A stretch of 64,000 nt of DNA from Dyadobacter sp. (GTDB lineage: Bacteria > Bacteroidota > Bacteroidia > Cytophagales > Spirosomataceae), in assembly GCF_017744695.1 (NCBI RefSeq), contig NZ_JAGIAS010000004.1:393303-457302 (forward strand), read 5' to 3'. Position 1 is the stretch's first letter, and the number at the start of each line of letters is the position of its first letter. Shown piece by piece: positions 27,426 through 35,892 of the stretch. The notes beneath the pieces are model-generated. The model did no database searches. It had not been told where the DNA came from and worked only from the letters and a program-made list of their open reading frames with translations. The position numbers and the translations under genes are program-made.

Positions 27426-27590
27426 TAAGGAATGGTCATTGGTAGCCAGGTATGGTCATTGATGGTCAGGTGTAGTCATGAATGACTTGGTAGTTAGGAA
27501 TTAGTCTTGTCTAAATCTCCTCCACTCAGGCTACACTTGACAACTCCTGACTATTCTTGACAACGCATGACAGTTCCTGACAACACATGA
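27405..27590. repeat. Inverted pair of degenerate 10-bp tandem arrays
   Basis: The left array has eight units in strict 10-bp register from 27405 to 27484, for example GTCAGGTATG, GTCATGTGTA, GTCATTGGTA and GTCATGAATG. The right array has six units in 10-bp register from 27531 to 27590 (CTACACTTGA, CAACTCCTGA, CTATTCTTGA, CAACGCATGA, CAGTTCCTGA, CAACACATGA). The right units are reverse complements of the left consensus GTCANGNNTN, so transcripts can fold into a long imperfect hairpin. The spacer contains TAGTCTTGTCTAAATC, related to the centre of the copy at 29113-29197. It lies between the convergent pnuC and barstar genes. Confidence 0.85.
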
Positions 27591-27621
27591 CAAAAACTAA
27601 CGCCCGATTATGAGCGACGTA

Positions 27622-28068
27622 TCAGTCGAGCGTGTCGAACGGGATTTCCTGATCTTCGAGCAATGTGCGGATGCGTGCCGAGTCCTGAAAGACGATTTGC
27701 AGTTCCTTTTTCGCAACACCTTCCTCTTCTTCATCCAGCCATTTCCAGTCTTCGGCTGTGGCGTCGAAAATATCAATGATCGTCAGAAGTTTTTCTTCCG
27801 ATTTTTCCTTCGAAAGCCACTCGCCTGAATTTCCGATGTAAATAATGACCTTCTTTTCATGGATCCATTCGAGGTCATTCAGCATCTCGTCGAGTGCATC
27901 GAGGTTTTTGCCGGAATAATCGGGAAAATGCATGGCAGCGGCGATCGCATCGTGGAAATCTTTGATGGATGTTGCTTTGGCTCCGTCAATATGGGCTACA
28001 AATGCACCCAGGAACGTTTTACGGACATCAGATTCTTCCCGGGCCAGCAGGAAGTGTGTGTTTTTCAT
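27622..28068 (-). CDS. Barstar-family (ribonuclease inhibitor-like) protein
   Basis: A 148-residue acidic protein. The barstar core runs from FVAHIDGAKATSIKDFHDAI to about residue 80, with FPDYSGKNLDALDEMLNDLEW matching the family's helix that plugs the barnase active site. Barstar-like proteins inhibit guanyl-specific ribonucleases; here no barnase-type gene is adjacent. The C-terminal tail (WLDEEEEGVAKKELQIVFQD) is acidic and of unknown role. The gene stands alone between the decamer arrays and the exported TIM-barrel gene. Confidence 0.85.
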   Translation of the reverse strand: MKNTHFLLAREESDVRKTFLGAFVAHIDGAKATSIKDFHDAIAAAMHFPDYSGKNLDALDEMLNDLEWIHEKKVIIYIGNSGEWLSKEKSEEKLLTIIDIFDATAEDWKWLDEEEEGVAKKELQIVFQDSARIRTLLEDQEIPFDTLD

Positions 28069-28138
28069 AGAGTCGTTGATTTAAAACACTGCAAGTTAGA
28101 GAAAAATGGCCGTGCAAAACCATCCTTTCAGCAGTGTT

Positions 28139-29074
28139 TTATTTCAAATACCGCTTTCTTAACAAATGCATCATATGGACATTGATACCCCACTGATCTG
28201 ATAGCGGCTGGTGCGTAAAAGGCACCGTCGGCTGGTAATTTGGCGGCCCGAATTCAGTCAGGACGGTCAGCGTTTCACCACTTTTGACTTTGTATTCCAC
28301 CACTTTGTCCCACCAGGCCAGATGCGCCTTCACAGCGGCCTCCCACTCGGGCGCACGCGGGTCGTTTACCTGCGGGCCTTCCTCATGCCCTACGCGCGAG
28401 TGTATGTGGCCCACGCGTGTGAGCGCGAGCTGAACGGTTTCCTCCTGGTCCTGCAAGAGGCTTTCATGTACATTGCACCAATGAGAAATATCGAGCGTAA
28501 GCCTCAATGCAGGATTTTTCTCAATAAAATTTCTGGCTACGTGTGCGGCGAAAAGCATGCGTCCCCGATGGGTTTCATGGTAAATAGGAATGCCGCTTTT
28601 GGTCGAAGCCTCGGTGGTATGGTCGATAAATGCCTTGTTTTGTTCGTAAGTAAAATGGTCGCGGCCGCTGTGGCAATTGATGTAAAGCGGCTTCACCGGC
28701 CATTGCGTGGTAGCAGCATCGATCTGCGATTTGAATGCATTCAAATGCGTTTTATAATCCCGCTCACCCGATCCGCAGAGAAACCCGACTTCAAGGTTAT
28801 GCTTTTTCAATGCCTCAAAAAGCTCTTTCTGTTTGTCTTTCGAACCCTGCCACCACATCTCAATGCCATCATAACCTTCTTTTTTAACAGCAGCACAAAA
28901 CTGGTCGGTCGTACCCTGAAAGCCCCAGTTGGTACCGAGTACTTTCAATGATAGTTTATTTTCAAACTGCACGACCGCTTTATTCGCATCGGCTATGGAT
29001 TCAAAAGTGGTCAATGCGCCGGCTGTGGTGACTGCGGCGGCTGTGGTGTTATTAATGAAATCCCGGCGGGTCAT
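28139..29074 (-). CDS. Tat-exported sugar phosphate isomerase/epimerase-like TIM barrel
   Basis: A 311-residue protein with a twin-arginine type leader (MTRRDFINNTTAAAVTTAGA). It has the xylose isomerase-like TIM-barrel fold: LKVLGTNWGFQGT, GYDGIEMWWQGS, YINCHSGRD, LTLDISHWCNVHESLL, GHIHSRVGHEEGPQVNDP and VLTEFGPPNY. The Glu, His and Asp residues of the metal site are conserved. Exported members of this superfamily act on free or keto-sugars rather than phosphates. It is the last gene of the minus-strand run that includes the DUF1549 and DUF1501 proteins. Confidence 0.83.
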   Translation of the reverse strand: MTRRDFINNTTAAAVTTAGALTTFESIADANKAVVQFENKLSLKVLGTNWGFQGTTDQFCAAVKKEGYDGIEMWWQGSKDKQKELFEALKKHNLEVGFLCGSGERDYKTHLNAFKSQIDAATTQWPVKPLYINCHSGRDHFTYEQNKAFIDHTTEASTKSGIPIYHETHRGRMLFAAHVARNFIEKNPALRLTLDISHWCNVHESLLQDQEETVQLALTRVGHIHSRVGHEEGPQVNDPRAPEWEAAVKAHLAWWDKVVEYKVKSGETLTVLTEFGPPNYQPTVPFTHQPLSDQWGINVHMMHLLRKRYLK

Positions 29075-29082
29075 TTTAATGT

Positions 29083-29106
29083 TGAATGATTGAATGACTG
29101 AATGAT
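29083..29106. repeat. Octamer tandem repeat TGAATGAY
   Basis: Three consecutive 8-bp units TGAATGAT, TGAATGAC and TGAATGAT, followed by a partial TGAATA. It lies directly upstream of the TIM-barrel gene and next to the decamer array. Confidence 0.7.
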
Positions 29107-29112
29107 TGAATA

Positions 29113-29197
29113 GTCGGTATGGTCAGGGGTGGTCATTAGTCAGGTATTGTTCTAAATCAACTAATGACCATTCCTGACTACACTTGACAAGGCCTGG
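29113..29197. repeat. Second inverted pair of decamer arrays
   Basis: The left units are GTCGGTATG, GTCAGGGGTG, GTCATTA and GTCAGGTATT (29113-29148). The right units run in 10-bp register up to the neighbouring gene: CATTCCTGAC, TACACTTGAC, AAGGCCTGGC, TATTTCTTGG. The centre TTCTAAATC matches the centre of the 27405-27590 element. The stop codon of the DUF2231-cytochrome gene (29198-29200) lies inside the right array, as the pnuC stop does in the other copy. Confidence 0.8.
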
Positions 29198-30742
29198 CTA
29201 TTTCTTGGACGCCGCAACCGGCTTGGTCGCCGTGCTATCGCCTGCTTTCAGGAACTGCGCCACCTCGGCCTCGCTGAAGCCGTTGACGATCTGCAAGCCC
29301 GGCGACTGCTTCGCTGCTTGTGCTACGGCGCTATCGGTCACACCCGATTGCCAGACGTAAATCGAACGCAGGCCCTTCATTGCTGCGATGTTTTTCAATC
29401 CCGCATCGCCCATTTTCGTGTCGATCACATTCAGATATTCCAAATGCGGCAGGCTTTTGATCTGTCCAATGCCCTGGTCGGTCACACCGGTGTGTTCCAG
29501 ATGTAGCTTCGTGAGATTCTTCAATTTGGCGATTTCCTTCAGTCCGCCATCTGTAATCTGGGTACCACCCAGTTTCAGCCAGGTTACCTGCTCTGCAACA
29601 GGCAAAAGCAATGCGATGTCCTTGTCGCTGAACTGCGGCGCATTGACAGCACTCACTTCCAGCAGATTCTGGTCTTGTGATAATGTATTGACAATCAACC
29701 CTGCTTTCCGCAAAGCCTGGATATCACTTTCTTTCGCTGGGGAAACCTTCAATGAGGCGATGGCCGATTCCTTCTGCTTAACCCCACCGGAGCCGCCGGT
29801 CGCAGAACCACCGCCCAAAGACGCCAATGCAGGCTTTACCTGATCAGGTACAGTCAGTTCCGACACTTTTTTATCCGCGGGAGCCCCCTGGTCAATCCAC
29901 CAGGATAGCAAGGCGATCTGCTCAGTGCTCAGCTGTGGTTTGCCTTTTGGAGGCATGTGGTTATCATCGCTTTCGTCCAGCAGGCAGCGTTTGATCATGT
30001 CGCTCTCGGCACCTTTGCCTGCCACCAATGCAGGGCCATTTTCACCGCCTTTCATGAGCAAAGCCAGCCCATCCATCCGCAAATCACCCTTTTTCTTGCT
30101 TGCATTGTGGCATTGGGTACAGCGCGCTTCGAGTATCGGCTGGACAATATCTTTATAAACAACCGCCTGCTGCACATCGGTTATCGGCTTAATTTCCTTC
30201 ACTTTTTCTTCCATTGGGTCCATTCCTGCGAGACTGCGGAACGGCTCCGGCGTGTATTGGGTGAGGTAGCCATCGCCGTGCGTCAGCGAACCGCCGTCGT
30301 GGCCGGCCGTCATGGTCAGTAACAACGCCACAGCGAATGCAGGCAAGTAAACCGCTTTGCCAAAAGCTATTTTCCCGGCTAACCTGTTCGATTTGACGAG
30401 CCATGCAATCCAGGCAAACACCGCCACACCAATGCCTTTCCACATGTGTGCGCCCAGAAGATCTTCGTCATACCCCCCGCCCAACGACAACAGGTAACCC
30501 GCAACGCAGGCAAAAGTGGCGCTCACCGCCGACCAAAACAGCACAAAAACCACCGTAGATTCACTCACTGAAACCTTGCCGGTCCTACGACCGATCTCGA
30601 TAAAGGCTGCAATCAAGAGAAAACCAATAGGTAAATGCACCAGCACAGGGTGAAATCGCCCGATAAAAAGTGCCCATGGCGACGCTTCAAGAAGAGGAAT
30701 AAGCATACCGGAAATCAACATTAAGGGGTTAGGATTATTCAA
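29198..30742 (-). CDS. DUF2231 membrane / c-type cytochrome / leucine-rich repeat protein
   Basis: A 514-residue three-part protein. Residues 1-150 form four or five membrane segments of the DUF2231 type (FHPVLVHLPIGFLLIAAF). A planctomycete-type cytochrome domain (PSCyt1) follows, with heme motif CTQCH at 208-212 and a candidate axial Met263 in NHMPPKGKP. Residues about 385-495 hold leucine-rich repeats (LKEIAKLKNLTKLHLEHTGV). The arrangement suggests a membrane-anchored periplasmic electron carrier with a protein-binding tail. It lies 11 bp downstream of the rhamnose mutarotase gene. Confidence 0.85.
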   Translation of the reverse strand: MNNPNPLMLISGMLIPLLEASPWALFIGRFHPVLVHLPIGFLLIAAFIEIGRRTGKVSVSESTVVFVLFWSAVSATFACVAGYLLSLGGGYDEDLLGAHMWKGIGVAVFAWIAWLVKSNRLAGKIAFGKAVYLPAFAVALLLTMTAGHDGGSLTHGDGYLTQYTPEPFRSLAGMDPMEEKVKEIKPITDVQQAVVYKDIVQPILEARCTQCHNASKKKGDLRMDGLALLMKGGENGPALVAGKGAESDMIKRCLLDESDDNHMPPKGKPQLSTEQIALLSWWIDQGAPADKKVSELTVPDQVKPALASLGGGSATGGSGGVKQKESAIASLKVSPAKESDIQALRKAGLIVNTLSQDQNLLEVSAVNAPQFSDKDIALLLPVAEQVTWLKLGGTQITDGGLKEIAKLKNLTKLHLEHTGVTDQGIGQIKSLPHLEYLNVIDTKMGDAGLKNIAAMKGLRSIYVWQSGVTDSAVAQAAKQSPGLQIVNGFSEAEVAQFLKAGDSTATKPVAASKK

Positions 30743-30753
30743 AAATCAATGCA

Positions 30754-31074
30754 TTACAACCTGAACACTTCCGGACAAGGAATGGCCACAGGAGAATTGT
30801 CAGAGTTGACTTCCATGATATCGGCCATATAGTCCCACCACCTTTTCATGATGGGCAATGCGGGGAGGCTGGCAGTGGTGTCGTTAGCATCCAGTTTTTG
30901 AAATGCGAACAGCGCGAGCGTGGCTTCGTCGAGGAAAATATAATATTCCGTGATGCCTGCTTCTTTTAAAAGCTGGCTGAGTTCCGGCCATATTTCGTCG
31001 TGTCGCTTTTTGTATTCTACTTCAAATCCGGGTTTGAGCTGCATCCGGAATGCCTTCACTGTTTCCTCCGTCAT
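30754..31074 (-). CDS. rhaM: L-rhamnose mutarotase
   Basis: A 106-residue protein of the RhaM family, which interconverts the alpha and beta anomers of L-rhamnose. Conserved elements are RMQLKPGFEVEYKKRHDEIW (catalytic His within KRHDEIWPEL), ITEYYIFLDE and the tryptophan pair in MKRWWDYMADIM. It has no signal peptide, so it is cytoplasmic. Its place between the DUF1501 and DUF2231-cytochrome genes is the best clue that the locus handles a deoxy-sugar or rhamnose-containing glycan. Confidence 0.93.
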   Translation of the reverse strand: MTEETVKAFRMQLKPGFEVEYKKRHDEIWPELSQLLKEAGITEYYIFLDEATLALFAFQKLDANDTTASLPALPIMKRWWDYMADIMEVNSDNSPVAIPCPEVFRL

Positions 31075-31109
31075 GGTTTGTATTCAATACTGCTAAAAGA
31101 TGTGACTAA

Positions 31110-32591
31110 TTATGCGATCACTTGTTTTACAACTTTCCCTTCGGTGTCCGTCAGTCTGAAATTCCGTCCCTGGAACGGATAGGTGAATTTCTCATGGTCA
31201 AAACCCATCAAATGCAGGATCGTGGCCTGCAAATCGTGCACATGAACGCGATCTTTCACACCATAATAGCCCAATTCGTCGGTTTCGCCGTGACTGTATC
31301 CTTGCTTGACACCGCCTCCTGCCATCCACATCGTGTAGGCTTCCAGGTGGTGGTCGCGGCCCATGTAAGGCATTACCACGCCATTACGGTTCTCCTGCAT
31401 GGGCGTCCGGCCAAATTCTGCTCCAAATACCACGAGCGTTTCTTCCAGCAGTCCGCGCATTTTCAAATCCTTGATCAATGCGGCAATGGGCCTATCGGAA
31501 ATCTGGCATTTGGAACGTAACCCACCTTCCACGTTGTCCGTGGCGTTGGTTCCGTGACCGTCCCAGCCCCAGTCGAAAAGCTGCACAAACCGGACGTCGT
31601 TTTCGATGAGCTTCCGGGCAAGCAGACAGTTCATACCAAAGCTGCCTTCTCCGGCTTTTACTCCATACATATCCAGAATAAATTGCGGCTCTTTGGCCAC
31701 ATCCATTACCTCGGGCACGGACATCTGCATCCGGAAAGCCATTTCATATTGGCTGATCCGCGTCAAAATTTCGGGGTCCTGTACCTCTTCGTAAGTCTGC
31801 CGGTTAATTTCGTTGATCGCGTCAATCGTCTTTTTGCGGATATTCCGGTTCATTCCGTTCGGGTCGGTCACGTACAGCACCGGGTCGCCGCCGGTGCGGC
31901 ATTGCACGCCCTGGTATACCGATGGAAGAAATCCGCTTCCATACACGCTTTTCCCCGCATCAGGCTGACGACCACCGGAAGCCAGCACGATAAACCCTGG
32001 CAAGTTGCGGTTTTCGGAACCCAGCCCATACACTGCCCATGCACCCAGGCTTGGACGTCCCAGTCGCGGACTGCCCGTGTGTAGGAGCAGCTGCGCTGGC
32101 GCGTGGTTGAACTGGTCGGTGTGCATGGCCTTCAGAAAGGTAATTTCATCGGCGACAGTCTGCAAATACGGCAGATAATCCGACAGCCAGGCACCGGATT
32201 GGCCATATTGCGCAAATTTTCCCTGCGGCCCGAGCATCTTGGGCACGCCCTGGATGAATGCAAACTTCTTGCCTTCCAAAAATTCGGCGGGACAGTCTTT
32301 ACCGTGGTATTTGACGAGCTCCGGCTTGTAGTCAAAAAGTTCGAGTTGCGAGGGCGCGCCAGCCATGTGGATGTAAATCACCCGTTTGGCTTTCGGGGCA
32401 AACTGCGGGATACCGCTCCCGGCGAGCGATTCCGATGCCCCTGCAACCTCACCTGCTTTCGACGAGCCGCAAGAACCCAGCAGCGAGCCCAAGCCTAGTG
32501 CGCCCAGCCCAAAGCCGGCCGATTGCAAAAAGTGGCGGCGTGTTTGGCGCTGCACGTCGGCGTATTGTAGTTCTTTAAGTAGCTTTTCCAT
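31110..32591 (-). CDS. DUF1501 Tat-exported protein (sulfatase-like fold)
   Basis: A 493-residue DUF1501 protein. The leader has a twin-arginine (RRHFLQSAGFG) followed by a hydrophobic stretch and Cys (GSLLGSCG), so it may be a Tat lipoprotein. The alkaline-phosphatase-like fold is indicated by VIYIHMAGAPSQLELFDYKP, RFVQLFDWGWDGHGTN, VVFGAEFGRTPMQEN and GRDHHLEAYTMWMAGGG. DUF1501 proteins are abundant in Planctomycetes next to DUF1549/DUF1553 cytochromes; their reaction is unproven. It is the gene after the DUF1549/DUF1553 gene, beyond the palindromic repeat cluster. Confidence 0.9.
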   Translation of the reverse strand: MEKLLKELQYADVQRQTRRHFLQSAGFGLGALGLGSLLGSCGSSKAGEVAGASESLAGSGIPQFAPKAKRVIYIHMAGAPSQLELFDYKPELVKYHGKDCPAEFLEGKKFAFIQGVPKMLGPQGKFAQYGQSGAWLSDYLPYLQTVADEITFLKAMHTDQFNHAPAQLLLHTGSPRLGRPSLGAWAVYGLGSENRNLPGFIVLASGGRQPDAGKSVYGSGFLPSVYQGVQCRTGGDPVLYVTDPNGMNRNIRKKTIDAINEINRQTYEEVQDPEILTRISQYEMAFRMQMSVPEVMDVAKEPQFILDMYGVKAGEGSFGMNCLLARKLIENDVRFVQLFDWGWDGHGTNATDNVEGGLRSKCQISDRPIAALIKDLKMRGLLEETLVVFGAEFGRTPMQENRNGVVMPYMGRDHHLEAYTMWMAGGGVKQGYSHGETDELGYYGVKDRVHVHDLQATILHLMGFDHEKFTYPFQGRNFRLTDTEGKVVKQVIA

Positions 32592-32626
32592 TTGAAATTT
32601 GGTTGCCTTAACCGATTTTTATTCCT

Positions 32627-32848
32627 GCCCCGGCGCTTTCCGTCGGCTAAAGTCGACGGTATTAGATTCCCCTTTTTAGTTTTCTCTACCCTTCCTTTAT
32701 TCCTGCCTTGGTCGCTTTTCCGTCGACTGAAGTCGACGGTACTAGATTGCTTCGCTATCGTCGACTTTAGTCGGCGGGAAGGCGAACGAAATAGCGAACC
32801 GCCTGAGGCCCCCGCCCCCATTCTATTACCGTTGACTTCAGTCAACGG
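32627..32848. repeat. Cluster of four REP-like palindromes
   Basis: Hairpins with stems of 7-8 bp and 4-nt loops lie at 32640-32659 (CCGTCGGCTAAAGTCGACGG), 32720-32739 (CCGTCGACTGAAGTCGACGG), 32759-32776 (inverted copy of the first) and 32829-32848 (CCGTTGACTTCAGTCAACGG). The first two sit in a longer direct repeat of about 50 bp (TTTATTCCTGCC...GCTTT...TAGATT) spaced about 80 bp apart. The cluster fills most of the 267-bp gap between the DUF1549/DUF1553 and DUF1501 genes. Confidence 0.85.
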
Positions 32849-32858
32849 AAAAGGGCTA

Positions 32859-35612
32859 TTATTCCTTGGTAACAACGTTATCGAGATTGAGCAGGACGTT
32901 CGCTGAAACCGTCAGGGCGGCCAGTTCCGGGGATTTTTCTTTTCCGTAAACCAAAATACTGTCCACTTCCGAAGGCTTTTGCCGGTATTCCCTGAGTGCG
33001 TCTTGATATACTTTCATGAGCACATTCAGACTCTTGGGTTCAATAGGTTTGAAAGTAAGGAGGCGGTACCCCTCTTTAAGCTGCTGCTCAGGCGTCTTAC
33101 CCCGGGTCTTCATTTTGGAAGCCAGTTTTTCGGCTGCCTCGAGGTACACCGGGTCATTCAGGGTTACCAATGCCTGCAAGGGGGTGTTTGTAATGATCCT
33201 CCTCGACTGGCAAAATTCACGGCTCGGCGCATCGAAGGTGGTCATCGACGGGTATGGAGCTGTTCTTTTCCAATAGGTATAAACTCCCCGGCGGTATTTG
33301 TCCTCGCCCTCGCTGACTACCCAGCTCTCGCCACTGTACGGCGACTGCCAGATTTTGTCAGGTTGTGGCGGCATTACGCTGGGGCCATACATTTTACCCG
33401 AAATGAGCCCGCTGCATGCGAGTGCCTGGTCGCGCACCTGCTCGGCGCTCAAGCGTACACGAGGCCCGCGTGAGAGCCACACATTGTACGGATCTTTTTC
33501 TTTCCGATGTCCATCCGAGCGGGAGTCCTGCCGGTAGGTGGCCGACATGACGATCGTTTTCAACAATTTCTTGACACTCCATTTATAATCATCCATGAAC
33601 GAGACCGCCAGCCAGTCGAGCAGCTCAGGGTGCGAAGGCTCAGCACCTTGTGAGCCGAAATCCTCGACGGTTTCCACAATCCCTCTTCCGAAAAGTTGCT
33701 CCCAGAAACGGTTCACGATGACACGCCCGGTCAACGCATTGTCGAGGCTCACAATCCATTTGGCAAGGCCAAGCCGATCGCGGGAAGCGTCCTTCGGCAG
33801 TGGCGACAGGAGTTTAGGCACATCGGGTTTCACCTCGGGCCCTTTCACCATCCAGTTTCCGCGGACAAATACATTGGTTTTTCGGGCAAAATCACCCTTC
33901 CCTTCCCAGAGTACGGGCATACTTTCAGTGGGCCGTGTCAATGCCGTAGCATAGTCAGAAACGATCTGCTCATAACCCGGTTGACCGGCCCCCGGTAATG
34001 CCTTTTGAAATGCTGCCCACGATATGCGTACCCATTCCTCCGGTGCTTTGGGGCTATTTAATGAAAGGTAAACGTCATGTTTTCCGCTGGTTTTCATGAT
34101 TGGCGCCACAATTACCGTGTCGCGGGTCGGCACTTTAATCGTCGAAAGCACCGGGCCGTCGAGCTTATCCAAACGCAGGGTTAATACAGCATTTTCGACT
34201 TTTGTACCGATGTTCATCAGCACATTGTCGGCACCGGTAAGGTTCACCTGCGGAATGCGCGCATTCCCTTTGTCTTTCACGCCATAGTACGAAATCACCA
34301 GCACGGTCGACTGGTCGCCTTTTACAAAGTTATGCGCATTGATTTTCGGCTCCACCACCTTCATAAATTGCGTTTTGGCTTCCAGCTCCTTCGGATCGTA
34401 CTTCCGCACCCATTCCTTCACCCGCTCGAAACGAAGCGAATCTTCTCCCTTGTAAAACCGCAGCTTCGGCCATTCGTCCCACACATCCTCGTCGCGCGAG
34501 TTATTGAAGAATGCAGCGTACTTATAATATTCATCATGCGGAATAGGGTCGTAAGGGTGGCTGTGGCATTGAATGCAGGCGAATGTTGTCCCCTGCCAAA
34601 CCTCCCAGGTAGTATTCACCCGGTCGATCAATGCAGCTGTACGAAACTCTTCGTCGTCGGTTCCACCTTCATTATTCGTCATGGTATTCCGGTGAAAACC
34701 AGTGGCTATCACATTTTGCTCGACGGGAAAGCCATCTTTTTTTTCCGGCAAAAGATCCCCTGCCAACTGTTCGATTGTAAACCGGTCGAACGGCTTATCT
34801 TCATTGAAGGATTTAACCACATAATCGCGGTACCGCCACATGGTGCGGCCCCCATCGCTTTCGTAGCCTTTCGTGTCGGCATAACGTGCGAGGTCCATCC
34901 ACATCGATGTCCATTTTTCTCCGTATGCGGGCGATTGGAGCAACTTATCCACCACCTTTTCGTATGCGCCGGGGGACTTGTCGTTTTCGAAATCCTGCAC
35001 TTCCTTTTCCGTCGGCGGCAGGCCGGTGATATCGAGGCTCACACGACGAAGCAAGGTGGCGCGGTCGGCTTCCGGTGAGGTTTTAAGGCCTTCTTCTTTC
35101 AGCTTTTTAGCGACAAAATGGTCGATTTCGTTTTTTGCCCATGCCTTATCACCTGTATTCAGCAAGCCAAACAGATTGGATATACTATTCAGGGAAGGCA
35201 CATCCGGCTTTTCAATTTTCTTATATGCCCAATGCGTTTCCCATTTCGCACCTTCGTTGATCCACTGTTTCAGGATACCGATTTCCTTATCGTTGAGCGG
35301 TGTCCCGTTTTTCGGCATTTTTTCGTCAGGATCGTCCGTCAGAATGCGCCGGATCATCTCGCTGGCATCGGCATCGCCGCGCACGACCGGTATCTTACCC
35401 GATTTGCCCGGTTCCAACATCTCATGCTCGAACAGGAAGCTCACGTCCCCGGCCTTTTTCACGCCGCCGTGGCAGCCCATGCAATGTTTGTTAAGAATCG
35501 GTTTTACATCGACATTGTAATCCACCTTTTTTTCCCAGGGAAACCCTGCCCATGAAAAGTACATTACCGGCATCGCCACTACCACTAAACCGATCAAAAA
35601 TCTGGTCTGCAT
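32859..35612 (-). CDS. Exported DUF1549/DUF1553 planctomycete-type cytochrome protein
   Basis: A 917-residue protein. It has an N-terminal signal anchor (FLIGLVVVAMPVMYFSWAG) and a PSCyt1 domain with CMGCH at 44-48 and a candidate Met ligand in DEKMPKNG. DUF1549 (PSCyt2, about 155-380) has a second CIQCH at about 346-350. A beta-sandwich linker follows, then DUF1553 (PSD1, about 620-860) with TGRVIVNRFWEQLFGRGIV and RLSAEQVRDQALACSGL. It probably carries two covalent hemes in the periplasm or at the surface. The family's function is unknown; a role in oxidative attack on glycans is only a hypothesis. It heads the gene run after susD and has its own promoter-like element. Confidence 0.9.
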   Translation of the reverse strand: MQTRFLIGLVVVAMPVMYFSWAGFPWEKKVDYNVDVKPILNKHCMGCHGGVKKAGDVSFLFEHEMLEPGKSGKIPVVRGDADASEMIRRILTDDPDEKMPKNGTPLNDKEIGILKQWINEGAKWETHWAYKKIEKPDVPSLNSISNLFGLLNTGDKAWAKNEIDHFVAKKLKEEGLKTSPEADRATLLRRVSLDITGLPPTEKEVQDFENDKSPGAYEKVVDKLLQSPAYGEKWTSMWMDLARYADTKGYESDGGRTMWRYRDYVVKSFNEDKPFDRFTIEQLAGDLLPEKKDGFPVEQNVIATGFHRNTMTNNEGGTDDEEFRTAALIDRVNTTWEVWQGTTFACIQCHSHPYDPIPHDEYYKYAAFFNNSRDEDVWDEWPKLRFYKGEDSLRFERVKEWVRKYDPKELEAKTQFMKVVEPKINAHNFVKGDQSTVLVISYYGVKDKGNARIPQVNLTGADNVLMNIGTKVENAVLTLRLDKLDGPVLSTIKVPTRDTVIVAPIMKTSGKHDVYLSLNSPKAPEEWVRISWAAFQKALPGAGQPGYEQIVSDYATALTRPTESMPVLWEGKGDFARKTNVFVRGNWMVKGPEVKPDVPKLLSPLPKDASRDRLGLAKWIVSLDNALTGRVIVNRFWEQLFGRGIVETVEDFGSQGAEPSHPELLDWLAVSFMDDYKWSVKKLLKTIVMSATYRQDSRSDGHRKEKDPYNVWLSRGPRVRLSAEQVRDQALACSGLISGKMYGPSVMPPQPDKIWQSPYSGESWVVSEGEDKYRRGVYTYWKRTAPYPSMTTFDAPSREFCQSRRIITNTPLQALVTLNDPVYLEAAEKLASKMKTRGKTPEQQLKEGYRLLTFKPIEPKSLNVLMKVYQDALREYRQKPSEVDSILVYGKEKSPELAALTVSANVLLNLDNVVTKE

Positions 35613-35648
35613 TGGTTTAACTTTAAATAATTATTTTAACAAGAATTA

Positions 35649-35680
35649 CAAAAATACCAAGAGGCTTATCAATACGGAAA
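35649..35680 (-). promoter_or_regulatory. Promoter of the DUF1549-DUF1501-rhaM run
   Basis: Minus-strand TTTC (35680-35677), 20 bases, then TATTTTTG (35656-35649), an exact TAnnTTTG match. It lies 37 bases upstream of the DUF1549 start and allows expression apart from susCD. Confidence 0.55.
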
Positions 35681-35892
35681 CAATTGTCTGTACAAACACT
35701 TAAAATGTTTACACAAAGCCTCGGAAAACGATTGATATCCCTTTGAAAGAGCATTCAATATAACCGGGAAACCCCGTCGCGACCCAACCTAATGAACAAG
35801 CAGCCTATTTGGGTTATCCTACTGATTCCATGGCTAAAAGACTGAATTTAAATAAAATTACCCACTAAATCAGGTCGGCGACGAGGTATTCG
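35657..35892. other. Intergenic gap between susD and the DUF1549 gene
   Basis: The whole 280-bp gap (35613-35892) holds no open frame of interest, no RNA gene and no strong hairpin. Apart from the promoter at 35649-35680 I see only AT-rich sequence. Confidence 0.5.
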
